NCBI GenBank assembly: GCA_017460395.1
Contig: JAFUBA010000093.1
Location: 1 to 64,000, forward strand
From: Clostridia bacterium
GTDB lineage: Bacteria > Bacillota > Clostridia > Christensenellales > Aristaeellaceae
Length of the DNA stretch: 64,000 bases
Reading direction: 5' to 3'
Part shown: in pieces, positions 24,188 to 31,066 of the stretch
Position numbering within the stretch: the stretch's first letter is position 1
How the letters are laid out: every line of letters starts with the position of its first letter
The notes under the pieces: generated by a model
Seen by the model: only the letters and a program-made list of their open reading frames with translations
Database searches by the model: none
Told to the model about the DNA's origin: nothing
Program-made: the position numbers and the translations under genes

Positions 24188-26050
24188 ATGAAGAAAGTTC
24201 TTTCCTGGATGATGGCCCTTCTGATGGCCTTCACACTTCAGTGTGCGCCGGCAATCGCAGATGAGACGGCCGTGCCTGAAAAAATCGATATGACAAAGTG
24301 GCAGTATGAAGCTTCGAGCGACGTATACTGGCAGGTCGGCCTTTCCTATGCGGCAAATCCTGCGGATGCAAGCTATGAAACCATGGGCATCTTCGTGCCT
24401 GGCGCCTACTTCACGGGTGTGGACAACGGGGACGGCACCTATACCTGCACGGTGAATGAAAGCGGCGCGGCAGGAAAATACACGGCCTCGACTGCACCAC
24501 TCATCATCCCGGTGAATACCCCCGGGTACTCTGCCATGGCGGCTCCCACGGGCTTCACCAGCAGCATGGGCTACGGCAATATCTCCGACTACACACAGGC
24601 GGGGATTATCGTGCTGTTTGCCGGTGCCCGCGGCCGGGATGCCGGTGCACCCGCAGGTGTTACCGACTTCAAGGCGGCCATCCGCTATGCCAGGTACAAC
24701 CGGGATCTTTTGCCCGGAGACATGGACAGCATCTTCTCCCTCGGCATGAGCGGCGGCGGTGCCCAGAGCGCCGTGATCGGGGCCAGCGGCAACAGTGAGC
24801 TGTACACGCCCTACCTTGCCGCCATCGGTGCCGTGATGGACGAGAGCGATGCGGTGAAAGGCAGTATGTGCTGGTGCCCCATCACCAACCTGGATGTGGC
24901 AGATGAGGCCTATGAATGGAACATGGGTAACACAAGAAGCGGCCTGAGTGCGGAAGAGCAGGGCTATTCCGACGGCATGGCGCTGGCCTTTGCGGAGTAC
25001 ATCAACGGTCTCGGACTCACGGATGAGAGCGGGAACGCGCTGGTGCTGTCAAGGAGCGAGGAAGGCCTCTTTCAGAGCGGCAGCTACTATGACTATGTGA
25101 AGACGGTCATCGAGACCTCGCTGGCCCATTTCCTCGAGGATACGGAGTTCCCCTATACCGCTTCCTCCTCTGGTGGATTTGGTGGCCTCGGCGGCCGGGG
25201 TGGCCGCGGTGGAAACTTCGGTGGCGGCATGATGCAGGGCGGCTTCGGAGGCCCCGGCAATGGCGGAAAACCTGATTTTGGCGGCGAGAAACCGGAACTC
25301 GAGGAAGGTGAGGTGCCTGACTTCGGAGGCTTCGGAGACTTCGGCGGGTTTGGCGGCCCCGATGGCAATACCGAAGCGCAGGGCACCAATTATGAGGCTA
25401 TGGACGGCATCGCCCGTACGGAGACGGCCTCCTCGGCTCTATCCCTGAGCGGCACCTATGAGACCCGTCAGGACTATATCGACGCGCTGAATGCAAACGG
25501 CGAATGGGTGACATGGGACGAGAGCACGAGCAAGGTGACGATCACGAGCGTTGCAGCCTTCACGCAGGCGCTGAAGAACGCCTCCAAGGGGATTGCCGCC
25601 TTCGACCAGCTGAACCCGACCCAGGGGGAGAACATTCTCTTTGGCTACGGGGACGGGAGCGGAGCACACTTTGACAGCATTCTGGCAGAACTCGTGAAGG
25701 GTACAGAATACGAGGCTGCCTTTGCAGAGGATCTGTCCCGGCAGGATGCCCAGGGCAATACCGTGGATGTCAGAGGGAATATGTACAACCCCATGTACTA
25801 CCTCTCGCCCGCATACGCTGGCTATATGACCAGCGAGCCTGCCACATACTGGCGGATCAGAACGGGCATCAACCAGGGAGACACCGCCCTTTGCACCGAG
25901 ATCGATCTGGCACTTGCGGCCGGGAGCTACAGCGCAGACACCCAGGTGGACTTTGAGACCGTCTGGGGCCAGGGACACACGGAGGCTGAGCGTACGGGTT
26001 CTTCCACAGAGAACTTCATTGCCTGGGTCGATGCGTGCATGAATCCATAA
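24188..26050 (+). CDS. Tannase-like secreted esterase (second copy, Gly-rich insert)
   Basis: A 620-residue paralogue of the first tannase-like enzyme. The ATG at 24188 follows AAAGGAGG and gives a signal peptide ending near A-I-A-D. Catalytic Ser: L-G-M-S-G-G-G-A near residue 188, followed by A-S-G-N-S-E-L-Y-T-P-Y-L. The A-R-G-R oxyanion region is kept, and the His is in W-G-Q-G-H-T-E-A near the end. Residues about 326-395 hold a Gly-, Phe- and Asp-rich insertion (repeated G-G-F-G, G-R-G-G, F-G-G-F-G-D) that the first copy lacks. It sits in the lid region and may extend as a flexible or polyphenol-binding loop. A terminator follows at 26121, and the last 164 bases are duplicated 1,438 bp downstream. 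Confidence 0.82.
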   Translation: MKKVLSWMMALLMAFTLQCAPAIADETAVPEKIDMTKWQYEASSDVYWQVGLSYAANPADASYETMGIFVPGAYFTGVDNGDGTYTCTVNESGAAGKYTASTAPLIIPVNTPGYSAMAAPTGFTSSMGYGNISDYTQAGIIVLFAGARGRDAGAPAGVTDFKAAIRYARYNRDLLPGDMDSIFSLGMSGGGAQSAVIGASGNSELYTPYLAAIGAVMDESDAVKGSMCWCPITNLDVADEAYEWNMGNTRSGLSAEEQGYSDGMALAFAEYINGLGLTDESGNALVLSRSEEGLFQSGSYYDYVKTVIETSLAHFLEDTEFPYTASSSGGFGGLGGRGGRGGNFGGGMMQGGFGGPGNGGKPDFGGEKPELEEGEVPDFGGFGDFGGFGGPDGNTEAQGTNYEAMDGIARTETASSALSLSGTYETRQDYIDALNANGEWVTWDESTSKVTITSVAAFTQALKNASKGIAAFDQLNPTQGENILFGYGDGSGAHFDSILAELVKGTEYEAAFAEDLSRQDAQGNTVDVRGNMYNPMYYLSPAYAGYMTSEPATYWRIRTGINQGDTALCTEIDLALAAGSYSADTQVDFETVWGQGHTEAERTGSSTENFIAWVDACMNP

Positions 26051-26148
26051 GACAGATAGCGGCACCCGGCAGCCTGACGTATGTCAGACCGCTGGGTGCC
26101 GAAAGATCAATGCATATGTGCGGCTGCCGTTGCGGGCAGCCGTTTTCA
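25887..26148 (+). repeat. 262-bp direct repeat, copy 1 (tannase 3' end plus terminator)
   Basis: Aligns without gaps to 27325-27586 at a constant offset of 1,438 bases. It covers the last 54 codons of the tannase gene, a CGGCACCC...GGGTGCCG inverted repeat and the terminator. About 20 substitutions separate the copies. Confidence 0.95.
26121..26147 (+). terminator. Rho-independent terminator (copy 1)
   Basis: CGGCTGCC (26121-26128) pairs with GGCAGCCG (26135-26142), followed by TTTT. It ends the tannase/reductase gene run. Confidence 0.9.
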
Positions 26149-26412
26149 TGTACGCCGGACACGGCGCATTTCTTGCCAGTGAAAGTCCGGCCGCAGGTAC
26201 TTGTCGCCAAGCGTAGCGGAACATCAAAGATCATCAGCAATGATGTGACTGAAGGCAGTGCATAGCAAAACCACAAGCGCAGGAACAGACAACTGGTACA
26301 AGGCTTCATTGCGAGTTAAGCGGAATGATCAATCTCGATATGATACGCATTGGATTGATTTTCAGTTGGACACAATGCTTTTTTTGAAAATTGATGAAAG
26401 TCATCAACAAAC

Positions 26413-26439
26413 TTGATTTCTTTCATGGGGGGGTATAAT
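26413..26439 (+). promoter_or_regulatory. Candidate promoter for the AT-richer secreted-protein gene
   Basis: TTGATT (26413-26418), a 15-base gap and TATAAT (26434-26439). The gap is short but the -10 is perfect. It lies about 170 bases before the gene at 26611. Confidence 0.45.
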
Positions 26440-26480
26440 GACAGCACCAACTATGAAAGGGGCTATGATATTCATGTGAA

Positions 26481-26555
26481 TCCATCCTTGACACCAACAA
26501 GAAAACCGTCACCGTACCTTGGAACTACACCGACAAACTGGTCGCCATGAACTAG
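26481..26555 (+). pseudogene. Possible gene-tail remnant
   Basis: A 24-codon stretch reading S-I-L-D-T-N-K-K-T-V-T-V-P-W-N-Y-T-D-K-L-V-A-M-N then TAG looks like the end of a secreted protein but has no start or upstream frame. It may be debris from the event that inserted the neighbouring gene. Support is weak. Confidence 0.3.
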
Positions 26556-26610
26556 AATATCAAAGAAACTATGAGCAACACCCCTGCTAACCAGAAAGGA
26601 CAAACTGACG

Positions 26611-27303
26611 ATGAAAAAGATAATTGCGCTACTCTTGGTGGCTATTATGGTCCTGGGCTTGTCTGGGACAGCCCTTGCTTATGACGGGGAAATTACTTTT
26701 CAGGGTATTCCATGGGGGAGCAGCTTTGACGACTCCTTTAAGATCATGGAGAGCAATGGATTTACCACAGATGAATATGGTGTAACACTTGAGTGGCTCA
26801 AAAATAATGGTTATCCCCGTTCTGGCTCTGGAAGTTTTTTAGTGCCAGAAGAGAGCCGGAATTATATGACAGGAAATGTTTCGCAGTATACAGATGTTCT
26901 TTCATGTTTTCAATTTGAGATGGGTACTCTGGCAGAAGACAAGAAGATAGCGGGTTATGATATCTCACAAATTGAATTCTCTTTTGTGTCACTTGGAGAT
27001 GATACAAAGCTCATCACGGCAGCGGTGCGTCTGAAATGGGAAAATCAGGAACGTGCTTTTGATGATTTGCACGATAAGCTGTCCTCCGTGTATGGCGAGG
27101 CAGAGCACAAACAGGATAACAATGGAATTGTGAATAATTATGTGTGGAAAGGCGAAAACAATTCTATTGTTTTGCTTGATTTCGGACAGCAATTTTTGCA
27201 ACTTTATTATGGAACAGCAGATGCGACGGAATGGTTGGAACAAGCGCAACAAGAATATGTACCAACGAACACAGTTGATAGCAGCGATACCAGCGGATTA
27301 TAA
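26611..27303 (+). CDS. Secreted hypothetical protein, 230 aa, AT-richer insert
   Basis: An exported protein with a signal peptide (M-K-K-I-I-A-L-L, cleaved near A-L-A-Y-D). The mature part opens with I-T-F-Q-G-I-P-W-G-S-S, a pattern I have seen in families of small secreted Clostridia proteins that start with a W-G-x-S-x repeat-like motif. It continues with a domain rich in aromatic and acidic residues and ends in a Thr/Ser-rich tail. Function is not known. Its DNA is clearly AT-richer than its neighbours, and it lies exactly between the two copies of the 262-bp direct repeat. This points to arrival by transfer or duplication-insertion. No transposase is present. Confidence 0.75.
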   Translation: MKKIIALLLVAIMVLGLSGTALAYDGEITFQGIPWGSSFDDSFKIMESNGFTTDEYGVTLEWLKNNGYPRSGSGSFLVPEESRNYMTGNVSQYTDVLSCFQFEMGTLAEDKKIAGYDISQIEFSFVSLGDDTKLITAAVRLKWENQERAFDDLHDKLSSVYGEAEHKQDNNGIVNNYVWKGENNSIVLLDFGQQFLQLYYGTADATEWLEQAQQEYVPTNTVDSSDTSGL

Positions 27304-27324
27304 TTTGGCGGAGGAGTATTATTT

Positions 27325-27488
27325 CCCTTTGCATCGAGATCGATCTGGTACTTGCGGCCGGGAGCTGCAGCGCAGACACCCAGGTGGACTTTGAGACCGT
27401 CTGGGGCCAAGGGCACACGGAGGCTGAGCGTACGGGTTCTTCCACAGCGAACTTCATTGCCTGGGTCGATGCGTGCATGAATCCATAA
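27325..27488 (+). pseudogene. Fragment of a tannase-like esterase (C-terminal about 54 codons)
   Basis: Reads as the last segment of the tannase-like enzyme, through D-F-E-T-V-W-G-Q-G-H-T-E-A-E-R to the identical end A-C-M-N-P and TAA. It has a few amino-acid changes (A to V, Y to C, E to A) and no start codon or upstream frame. It is the coding part of repeat copy 2. Confidence 0.9.
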
Positions 27489-27558
27489 GACAGATAGCGG
27501 CACCCGGCAGCCTGACATATGTCAGACAGCTGGGTGCCGGCAGATGAGGGGATATGTG

Positions 27559-27585
27559 CGGCTGTCGTTTCGGACAGCCGTTTTC
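27559..27585 (+). terminator. Rho-independent terminator (copy 2)
   Basis: CGGCTGTC pairs with GACAGCCG, followed by TTTT. Relative to copy 1, one C-G pair has become T-A on both arms, so pairing is preserved. It would terminate the 26611 gene transcript. Confidence 0.9.
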
Positions 27586-27624
27586 AATTGTGATCCATGC
27601 GAGGAAAAGACAGAAAGAGCCTGA

Positions 27625-28683
27625 TTACTTCTCTGTCACATGCTGCATCTCTGGCAGAGAATATCCCTTCTGCTGCATTGCTGCCAGAAACTCATGCGAA
27701 CTCATTTGCACCTCGGATGCTGCATATGCCGGATCCAGCTTTCCCAATGAAACAAGGCGGAAGAGAAGGTTTGCCTTTGTTTCCCAATCCCGTTTCACAA
27801 GTTCATCCTGGAAGAGATCCATCAGCGAAGACGTCCTCTCATGAATCTTCCGTTTTGCCGCTTTGAATGTTCTGGGATTGTTCGATGCAGTCTTCTCGAG
27901 CACTTTCTTCAGATATGCCTGGATGGCTTCGTCAGTCTCATCCGCACAACTGTCCATGAGTCTGACCAGATCTTCTGCGCGGGCACGGTCACGGTCCGTC
28001 ATGGCACGCTCAGCTGCATATTCATCCCCCTCGAGCTCCGACAGAATCACGATCTGAAAAGGAAACGGAGAAAGCCGTCTGACATGATAGATTCCCTTTG
28101 TCTCATCGTCTGCCTCCAGCTCGCCTGCCATTTCCATGGCCTGAAACAGCGCCTGATTTTTCTTTGGATGGAAGATCGACAGCGTGACATCGTGGTGGTG
28201 ATGCCCGTCATCTTCCTCCATCATGCTCAGAAACAGATCCGCATAACCGATGGCGTAGTTCAGGTCGCTTGTGCTCAGAGGATCATCGGGGCCTTTCACC
28301 ACGATGAGATTGTAGCGGCGGAACTGCCGATAGATACTTTTCTTCAGATGAGCACCTTCAGCAAGCGCTAAGACAATGAAATCGATCTCGTCTTCTCTGA
28401 CGCCAAGATACAGCTCGGCATCCGCATCAATCTCGCCGTTTTGCGCATCACGCAGCATGTCAATGCGCAGGATCAGTTCCTCCCAGGTGCGCCAGAAGCT
28501 CCGGGGAACCAGATCCAGCTGCTTTATCAGCCCAAGGATCCTGTACTGCAGAGTTTCGGCATCTTCCTCCGTCAGATGCGAAACATCATCCCTTCCCAGA
28601 AGGATCTGCCAGAACCGTTCCTGTTCTTTCTGTGTAAGGGAAGAACGTGTGGACGATCGAAGCGAAGAACGTACTTTTTCCAT
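27625..28683 (-). CDS. Hypothetical protein with degenerate PD-(D/E)XK-like core, 352 aa
   Basis: A cytoplasmic protein. The ATG at 28683 is chosen because AGGAGGT stands 10 bases before it; the frame is open further upstream but runs through the terminator hairpin of the next gene. The segment near residues 100-180 (E-D-E-I-D-F-I-V-L, then I-Y-R-Q-F-R-R-Y-N-L-I-V-V-K-G-P-D-D-P-L-S-T-S-D-L) matches the pattern of a widespread Lachnospiraceae/Clostridia family with R-K-Y-N-I-I-E-Y-K-S-P. In this protein the acidic residue before x-K is Val. The rest is helical and charged. It may be a nuclease-fold protein that has lost catalysis. The gene is monocistronic and minus strand. Confidence 0.6.
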   Translation of the reverse strand: MEKVRSSLRSSTRSSLTQKEQERFWQILLGRDDVSHLTEEDAETLQYRILGLIKQLDLVPRSFWRTWEELILRIDMLRDAQNGEIDADAELYLGVREDEIDFIVLALAEGAHLKKSIYRQFRRYNLIVVKGPDDPLSTSDLNYAIGYADLFLSMMEEDDGHHHHDVTLSIFHPKKNQALFQAMEMAGELEADDETKGIYHVRRLSPFPFQIVILSELEGDEYAAERAMTDRDRARAEDLVRLMDSCADETDEAIQAYLKKVLEKTASNNPRTFKAAKRKIHERTSSLMDLFQDELVKRDWETKANLLFRLVSLGKLDPAYAASEVQMSSHEFLAAMQQKGYSLPEMQHVTEK

Positions 28684-28777
28684 GCACTCAATGACCTCCT
28701 GAATGGTTTTCTTTGGGGCAGGACACTCAGGTCCAGGTTCATTCAAACTGCCGTGCCCCGCTCGCTGCATGTGCTGC

Positions 28778-28822
28778 AAAAAAACAGGGCCCGAGGTTTT
28801 CAAACTTGAAAACCCCGGGCCC
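28778..28822 (-). terminator. Strong rho-independent terminator
   Basis: A 17-bp inverted repeat (28787-28803 with 28806-28822, one mismatch) and, on the minus strand, a trailing T7 (complement of 28778-28784). It ends the 28860-29393 gene. Confidence 0.9.
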
Positions 28823-28859
28823 CGCACGTGCATCTCAGATGCTCGTTTTCAGGCTGTTC

Positions 28860-29393
28860 TTACTGATTGCCGCCGCCAAGATTGGTCAGAGCATCACCGA
28901 TGCCGCTCAGCACATCGCCAAGGCCGCCGCCGAGGGATTCGGTGATGGAAGACAGATCAAGGCCGGACAGGTCAAAGGAAGAAAGGTCGAAAGAACCGAG
29001 ACTGAAGCTGCTCAGGTCAAAGCTGCCGATCAGGTCGGTGATCTGGGAGACGCTGGAGATGCCCAGCCCCTGCACCTTTTCGATGAGACCGGAGACCTTC
29101 TCACCGATGCCGGAGGTCCACTCCTTCTCGCTGAAGAAAGACTGCACGGACTCGAGAATGCCGGACCAGTCGACGGCACTGAGCTTTTCCTGGAAATTGC
29201 CCCAGCCATCCGTGTTCACGCGGGAACGGATCAGCGAGGGAAGCTCCTCCCAGTTTTCGACGCCGAGATTTTCAAGAAGACTTGTGAAGAAGGAATCAGG
29301 ATCGTCCTGAACGACCTTCACGGTGACTCCCTCCGCAAAGGCGAAGGAGAAAAGGAACATCAGGGCAACGAGCAGACAGGCAACCTTGCGCAT
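28860..29393 (-). CDS. Secreted protein with short pentapeptide-like repeat, 177 aa
   Basis: An exported protein. The signal peptide ends near residue 20 (F-A-F-A-E), and AAGGAGG precedes the ATG. Residues 20-120 are helical with conserved-looking Trp residues. Residues about 125-150 contain five consecutive five-residue units of the form F-D-L-S-S (F-S-L-G-S, F-D-L-S-S, F-D-L-S-G, L-D-L-S-S), with Leu at the centre as in pentapeptide-repeat beta-helices. The tail is Gly-rich (G-G-G-L-G-D, L-G-G-G). Function is unknown. The repeat is too short for a full quadrilateral helix unless it oligomerises. The gene has its own terminator. Confidence 0.7.
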   Translation of the reverse strand: MRKVACLLVALMFLFSFAFAEGVTVKVVQDDPDSFFTSLLENLGVENWEELPSLIRSRVNTDGWGNFQEKLSAVDWSGILESVQSFFSEKEWTSGIGEKVSGLIEKVQGLGISSVSQITDLIGSFDLSSFSLGSFDLSSFDLSGLDLSSITESLGGGLGDVLSGIGDALTNLGGGNQ

Positions 29394-29505
29394 AGAAAAA
29401 CCTCCTTAAGCTTAGGGCATTTTGCCCGGGTAACCGAAGACGGGTGGCAGCCAGTGCCGCCTCGCGTCTTTTCGGAGGTCATTCTACCGAAAGTGCTGTC
29501 TGGTG

Positions 29506-30126
29506 TCAAAGCCCCTGTGCTTCCGCTGTCGCCAGTGTCTCCAGAGACTTTCGAATGCCGGCAAGCTCTTCCTGGATCTTTTCGATGTGCTCTGCGAGGC
29601 TCTCAATGGCCTCCTGTTTTCTGCTCTTCGCTGCGAAGGCAGGGCTCATGGCATCCTCGAGGGTATCTGGGAGGGGAGAGATGCCTCTGAAGTTATCCAG
29701 ATCATCCATCTGGTTGCAGCAATGCCCGAAGTCGTCAATCGCGAGTGTCCGGACGGGCAGGTAATGCGTGACAGGAGAAGACTCGTGGTCACTTTTGCCG
29801 TCCCCCGGAAAGGCCAGAAGCACAGGGCGGGAGGACAGGTTGAGGATGAAGGTATAATCGCTGTAGCCGTGCTCATGGGCCGAAAGGGGCGATGGGACAG
29901 GCAGGCCTTCCCGCCAGATCGGGCCCTCCGGGTATCCGTAACGGCGCTTGTTGAAGGCGGAGATTTGCTTTCTGAAATGGTCCCGGCTGTATACGCCCTT
30001 CATGAAGTCTGCAAAATCCTGCCCGTAGCCAGAGGCGTACATGTCACCGTTGAACTCGATGGAAATGTCCATGAGAGGGGCACCGTCCGGCCCGTCATAG
30101 ATGAGGATGCCGCGTCCTCGTGTCAT
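29506..30126 (-). CDS. Hypothetical protein with C-terminal coiled coil, 206 aa
   Basis: A soluble protein. I place the start at the ATG at 30126 (M-T-R-G-R-G-I-L-I-Y), with AGGA about 11 bases upstream; a longer reading starts in-frame at 30138. The N-terminal domain reads like a small beta-rich fold (I-L-I-Y-D-G-P, I-S-I-E-F-N-G). A loop with S-D-Y-T-F-I-L-N-L follows, and residues about 165-200 form an E/K-rich coiled coil (E-A-I-E-S-L-A-E-H-I-E-K-I-Q-E-E-L). No domain is recognised. It lies 170 bases beyond nrdG on the same strand, past a possible terminator, so it is probably independent of it. Confidence 0.55.
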   Translation of the reverse strand: MTRGRGILIYDGPDGAPLMDISIEFNGDMYASGYGQDFADFMKGVYSRDHFRKQISAFNKRRYGYPEGPIWREGLPVPSPLSAHEHGYSDYTFILNLSSRPVLLAFPGDGKSDHESSPVTHYLPVRTLAIDDFGHCCNQMDDLDNFRGISPLPDTLEDAMSPAFAAKSRKQEAIESLAEHIEKIQEELAGIRKSLETLATAEAQGL

Positions 30127-30261
30127 GAAAAACCACATCCTGGTCGTGTAGTCAGCCTGTGTGCACCCGGGCTGCCGTAAGACAGCATAGCAGGCCCGGC
30201 CGGGAAATGATATATACTGGCAGGCTAAATTTTGGAGCATATGGCCATGGCCTGAGAACAT

Positions 30262-30296
30262 AAAAAAGGCGCGGACAGGTTCTTTCGCCTGCCTGC
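30262..30296 (-). terminator. Probable terminator of the nrd operon
   Basis: An imperfect 9-bp stem (30271-30279 with 30288-30296, G-T pairs and mismatch), followed on the minus strand by a T run (complement of 30262-30267), just after the nrdG stop codon. Confidence 0.55.
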
Positions 30297-30298
30297 GT

Positions 30299-30820
30299 CT
30301 AATCGTATTCTCCGAGCCACCGGGGACTCGTCTCCTCCGTGGCCTTTCCAAGTCTGAGACTCTCCTGCACATTCAACACCCTCTGGTTCCGGCTGCCCCG
30401 GAAGTTGAGATCCAGGGACCGCTCGGCGAGAAGAAAGGGGCCGTCGATCAGGACATCAAGTGCAGAAAGCAGCGCCCGCTGTGCATCTGTCCCCTCAAGC
30501 AGTTCTTCAAAGGTGTAGCCGGTGTAGGATGCAACCTCGCATCCATGTTCCTTCAGCATGCTGACCAGCGGCAGGAGCGCTTTTGCCTGGGCAAAGGGCT
30601 CACCGCCGGAGAGTGTGACACCCCGGCAAAGGGGGTTGTGGTGCACGAGCTCAAAGAGCTCTTCCGCGCTTTTTTCTGTCCCGCCTGCAAAATCCCAGGT
30701 TTCCGGATTGTGGCAGCCCGGGCAGTGGTGGGGACAGCCCTGCACGTAGAAGGTGGTGCGGATGCCGGGACCATCCACGATGCTGTCGCGGGTGATCCCG
30801 GCCATGCGGATCATGCTCAT
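30299..30820 (-). CDS. nrdG: Anaerobic ribonucleotide reductase activating protein
   Basis: A 173-residue radical-SAM activase that uses S-adenosylmethionine and a [4Fe-4S] cluster to generate the glycyl radical on class III ribonucleotide reductase. The cluster motif C-P-H-H-C-P-G-C (a C-x3-C-x2-C pattern) lies near residue 29, preceded by D-G-P-G-I-R, and the SAM-contact motif T-L-S-G-G-E-P follows near residue 70. Length is normal for NrdG. Its ATG overlaps the stop of the small glycyl-radical gene by 4 bases, so the activase and its target peptide are translationally coupled, which fits a direct partnership. Confidence 0.95.
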   Translation of the reverse strand: MSMIRMAGITRDSIVDGPGIRTTFYVQGCPHHCPGCHNPETWDFAGGTEKSAEELFELVHHNPLCRGVTLSGGEPFAQAKALLPLVSMLKEHGCEVASYTGYTFEELLEGTDAQRALLSALDVLIDGPFLLAERSLDLNFRGSRNQRVLNVQESLRLGKATEETSPRWLGEYD

Positions 30821-31014
30821 GCCTCGGCGCTCAGTCCGTGCCGCACGCGGTCATGCTCCTCAGCGCGCTTGGCATCATTCCACTTGTCCATGGTGCCCAC
30901 CAGGTATCCGGTGATGCGGCGGATGCGCTCAAAGCCCACGCCCTCGCCAAGCTTCTCGTCCTGGTTGTCCAAAACGACGCTCTCAGCTGCCTTGTTTTCC
31001 ACGATATTTTCCAT
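30817..31014 (-). CDS. Stand-alone glycyl-radical segment of class III ribonucleotide reductase
   Basis: A 65-residue protein that corresponds to the extreme C-terminus of usual NrdD proteins. It carries R-I-R-R-I-T-G-Y-L-V-G, the loop that bears the glycyl radical, followed by the helix N-D-A-K-R-A-E-E-H-D-R-V. The preceding gene ends its NrdD chain before this loop. An AAGGAGGAG ribosome site 6 bases ahead of the ATG and a 52-base intercistronic gap show a real separate gene, not a sequencing frameshift. The two polypeptides presumably reassemble so that the radical reaches the catalytic Cys, as free glycyl-radical subunits (YfiD/GrcA) do for pyruvate formate-lyase. Small NrdD-like proteins may exist elsewhere, which I cannot check. 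Confidence 0.85.
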   Translation of the reverse strand: MENIVENKAAESVVLDNQDEKLGEGVGFERIRRITGYLVGTMDKWNDAKRAEEHDRVRHGLSAEA

Positions 31015-31045
31015 TTGGGTCTCCTCCTTGCGTTCCTTATGCGCT

Positions 31046-31066
31046 GTCCACAGATGTCTGTGGGAC
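31046..31066 (-). other. Intercistronic hairpin after nrdD
   Basis: CCACAG-ATGT-CTGTGG perfect stem with extra flanking GTC/GAC pairing, beginning right after the nrdD stop codon and ending 17 bases before the strong ribosome site of the glycyl-radical gene. It has no T-tract. It may protect the upstream message or set the ratio of the two polypeptides. Confidence 0.6.

Larger units (their letters stand above)
27325..27586 (+). repeat. 262-bp direct repeat, copy 2
   Basis: Second copy of the tannase 3' end with its inverted repeat and terminator, ungapped relative to 25887-26148. It begins 21 bases after the stop of the AT-richer gene. Confidence 0.95.

Noticed and set aside
25153-25389. A Pro-rich minus-strand frame (collagen-like appearance)
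   Set aside because: It is the antisense reading of the Gly-rich insert of the tannase. Gly codons read as Pro on the other strand.
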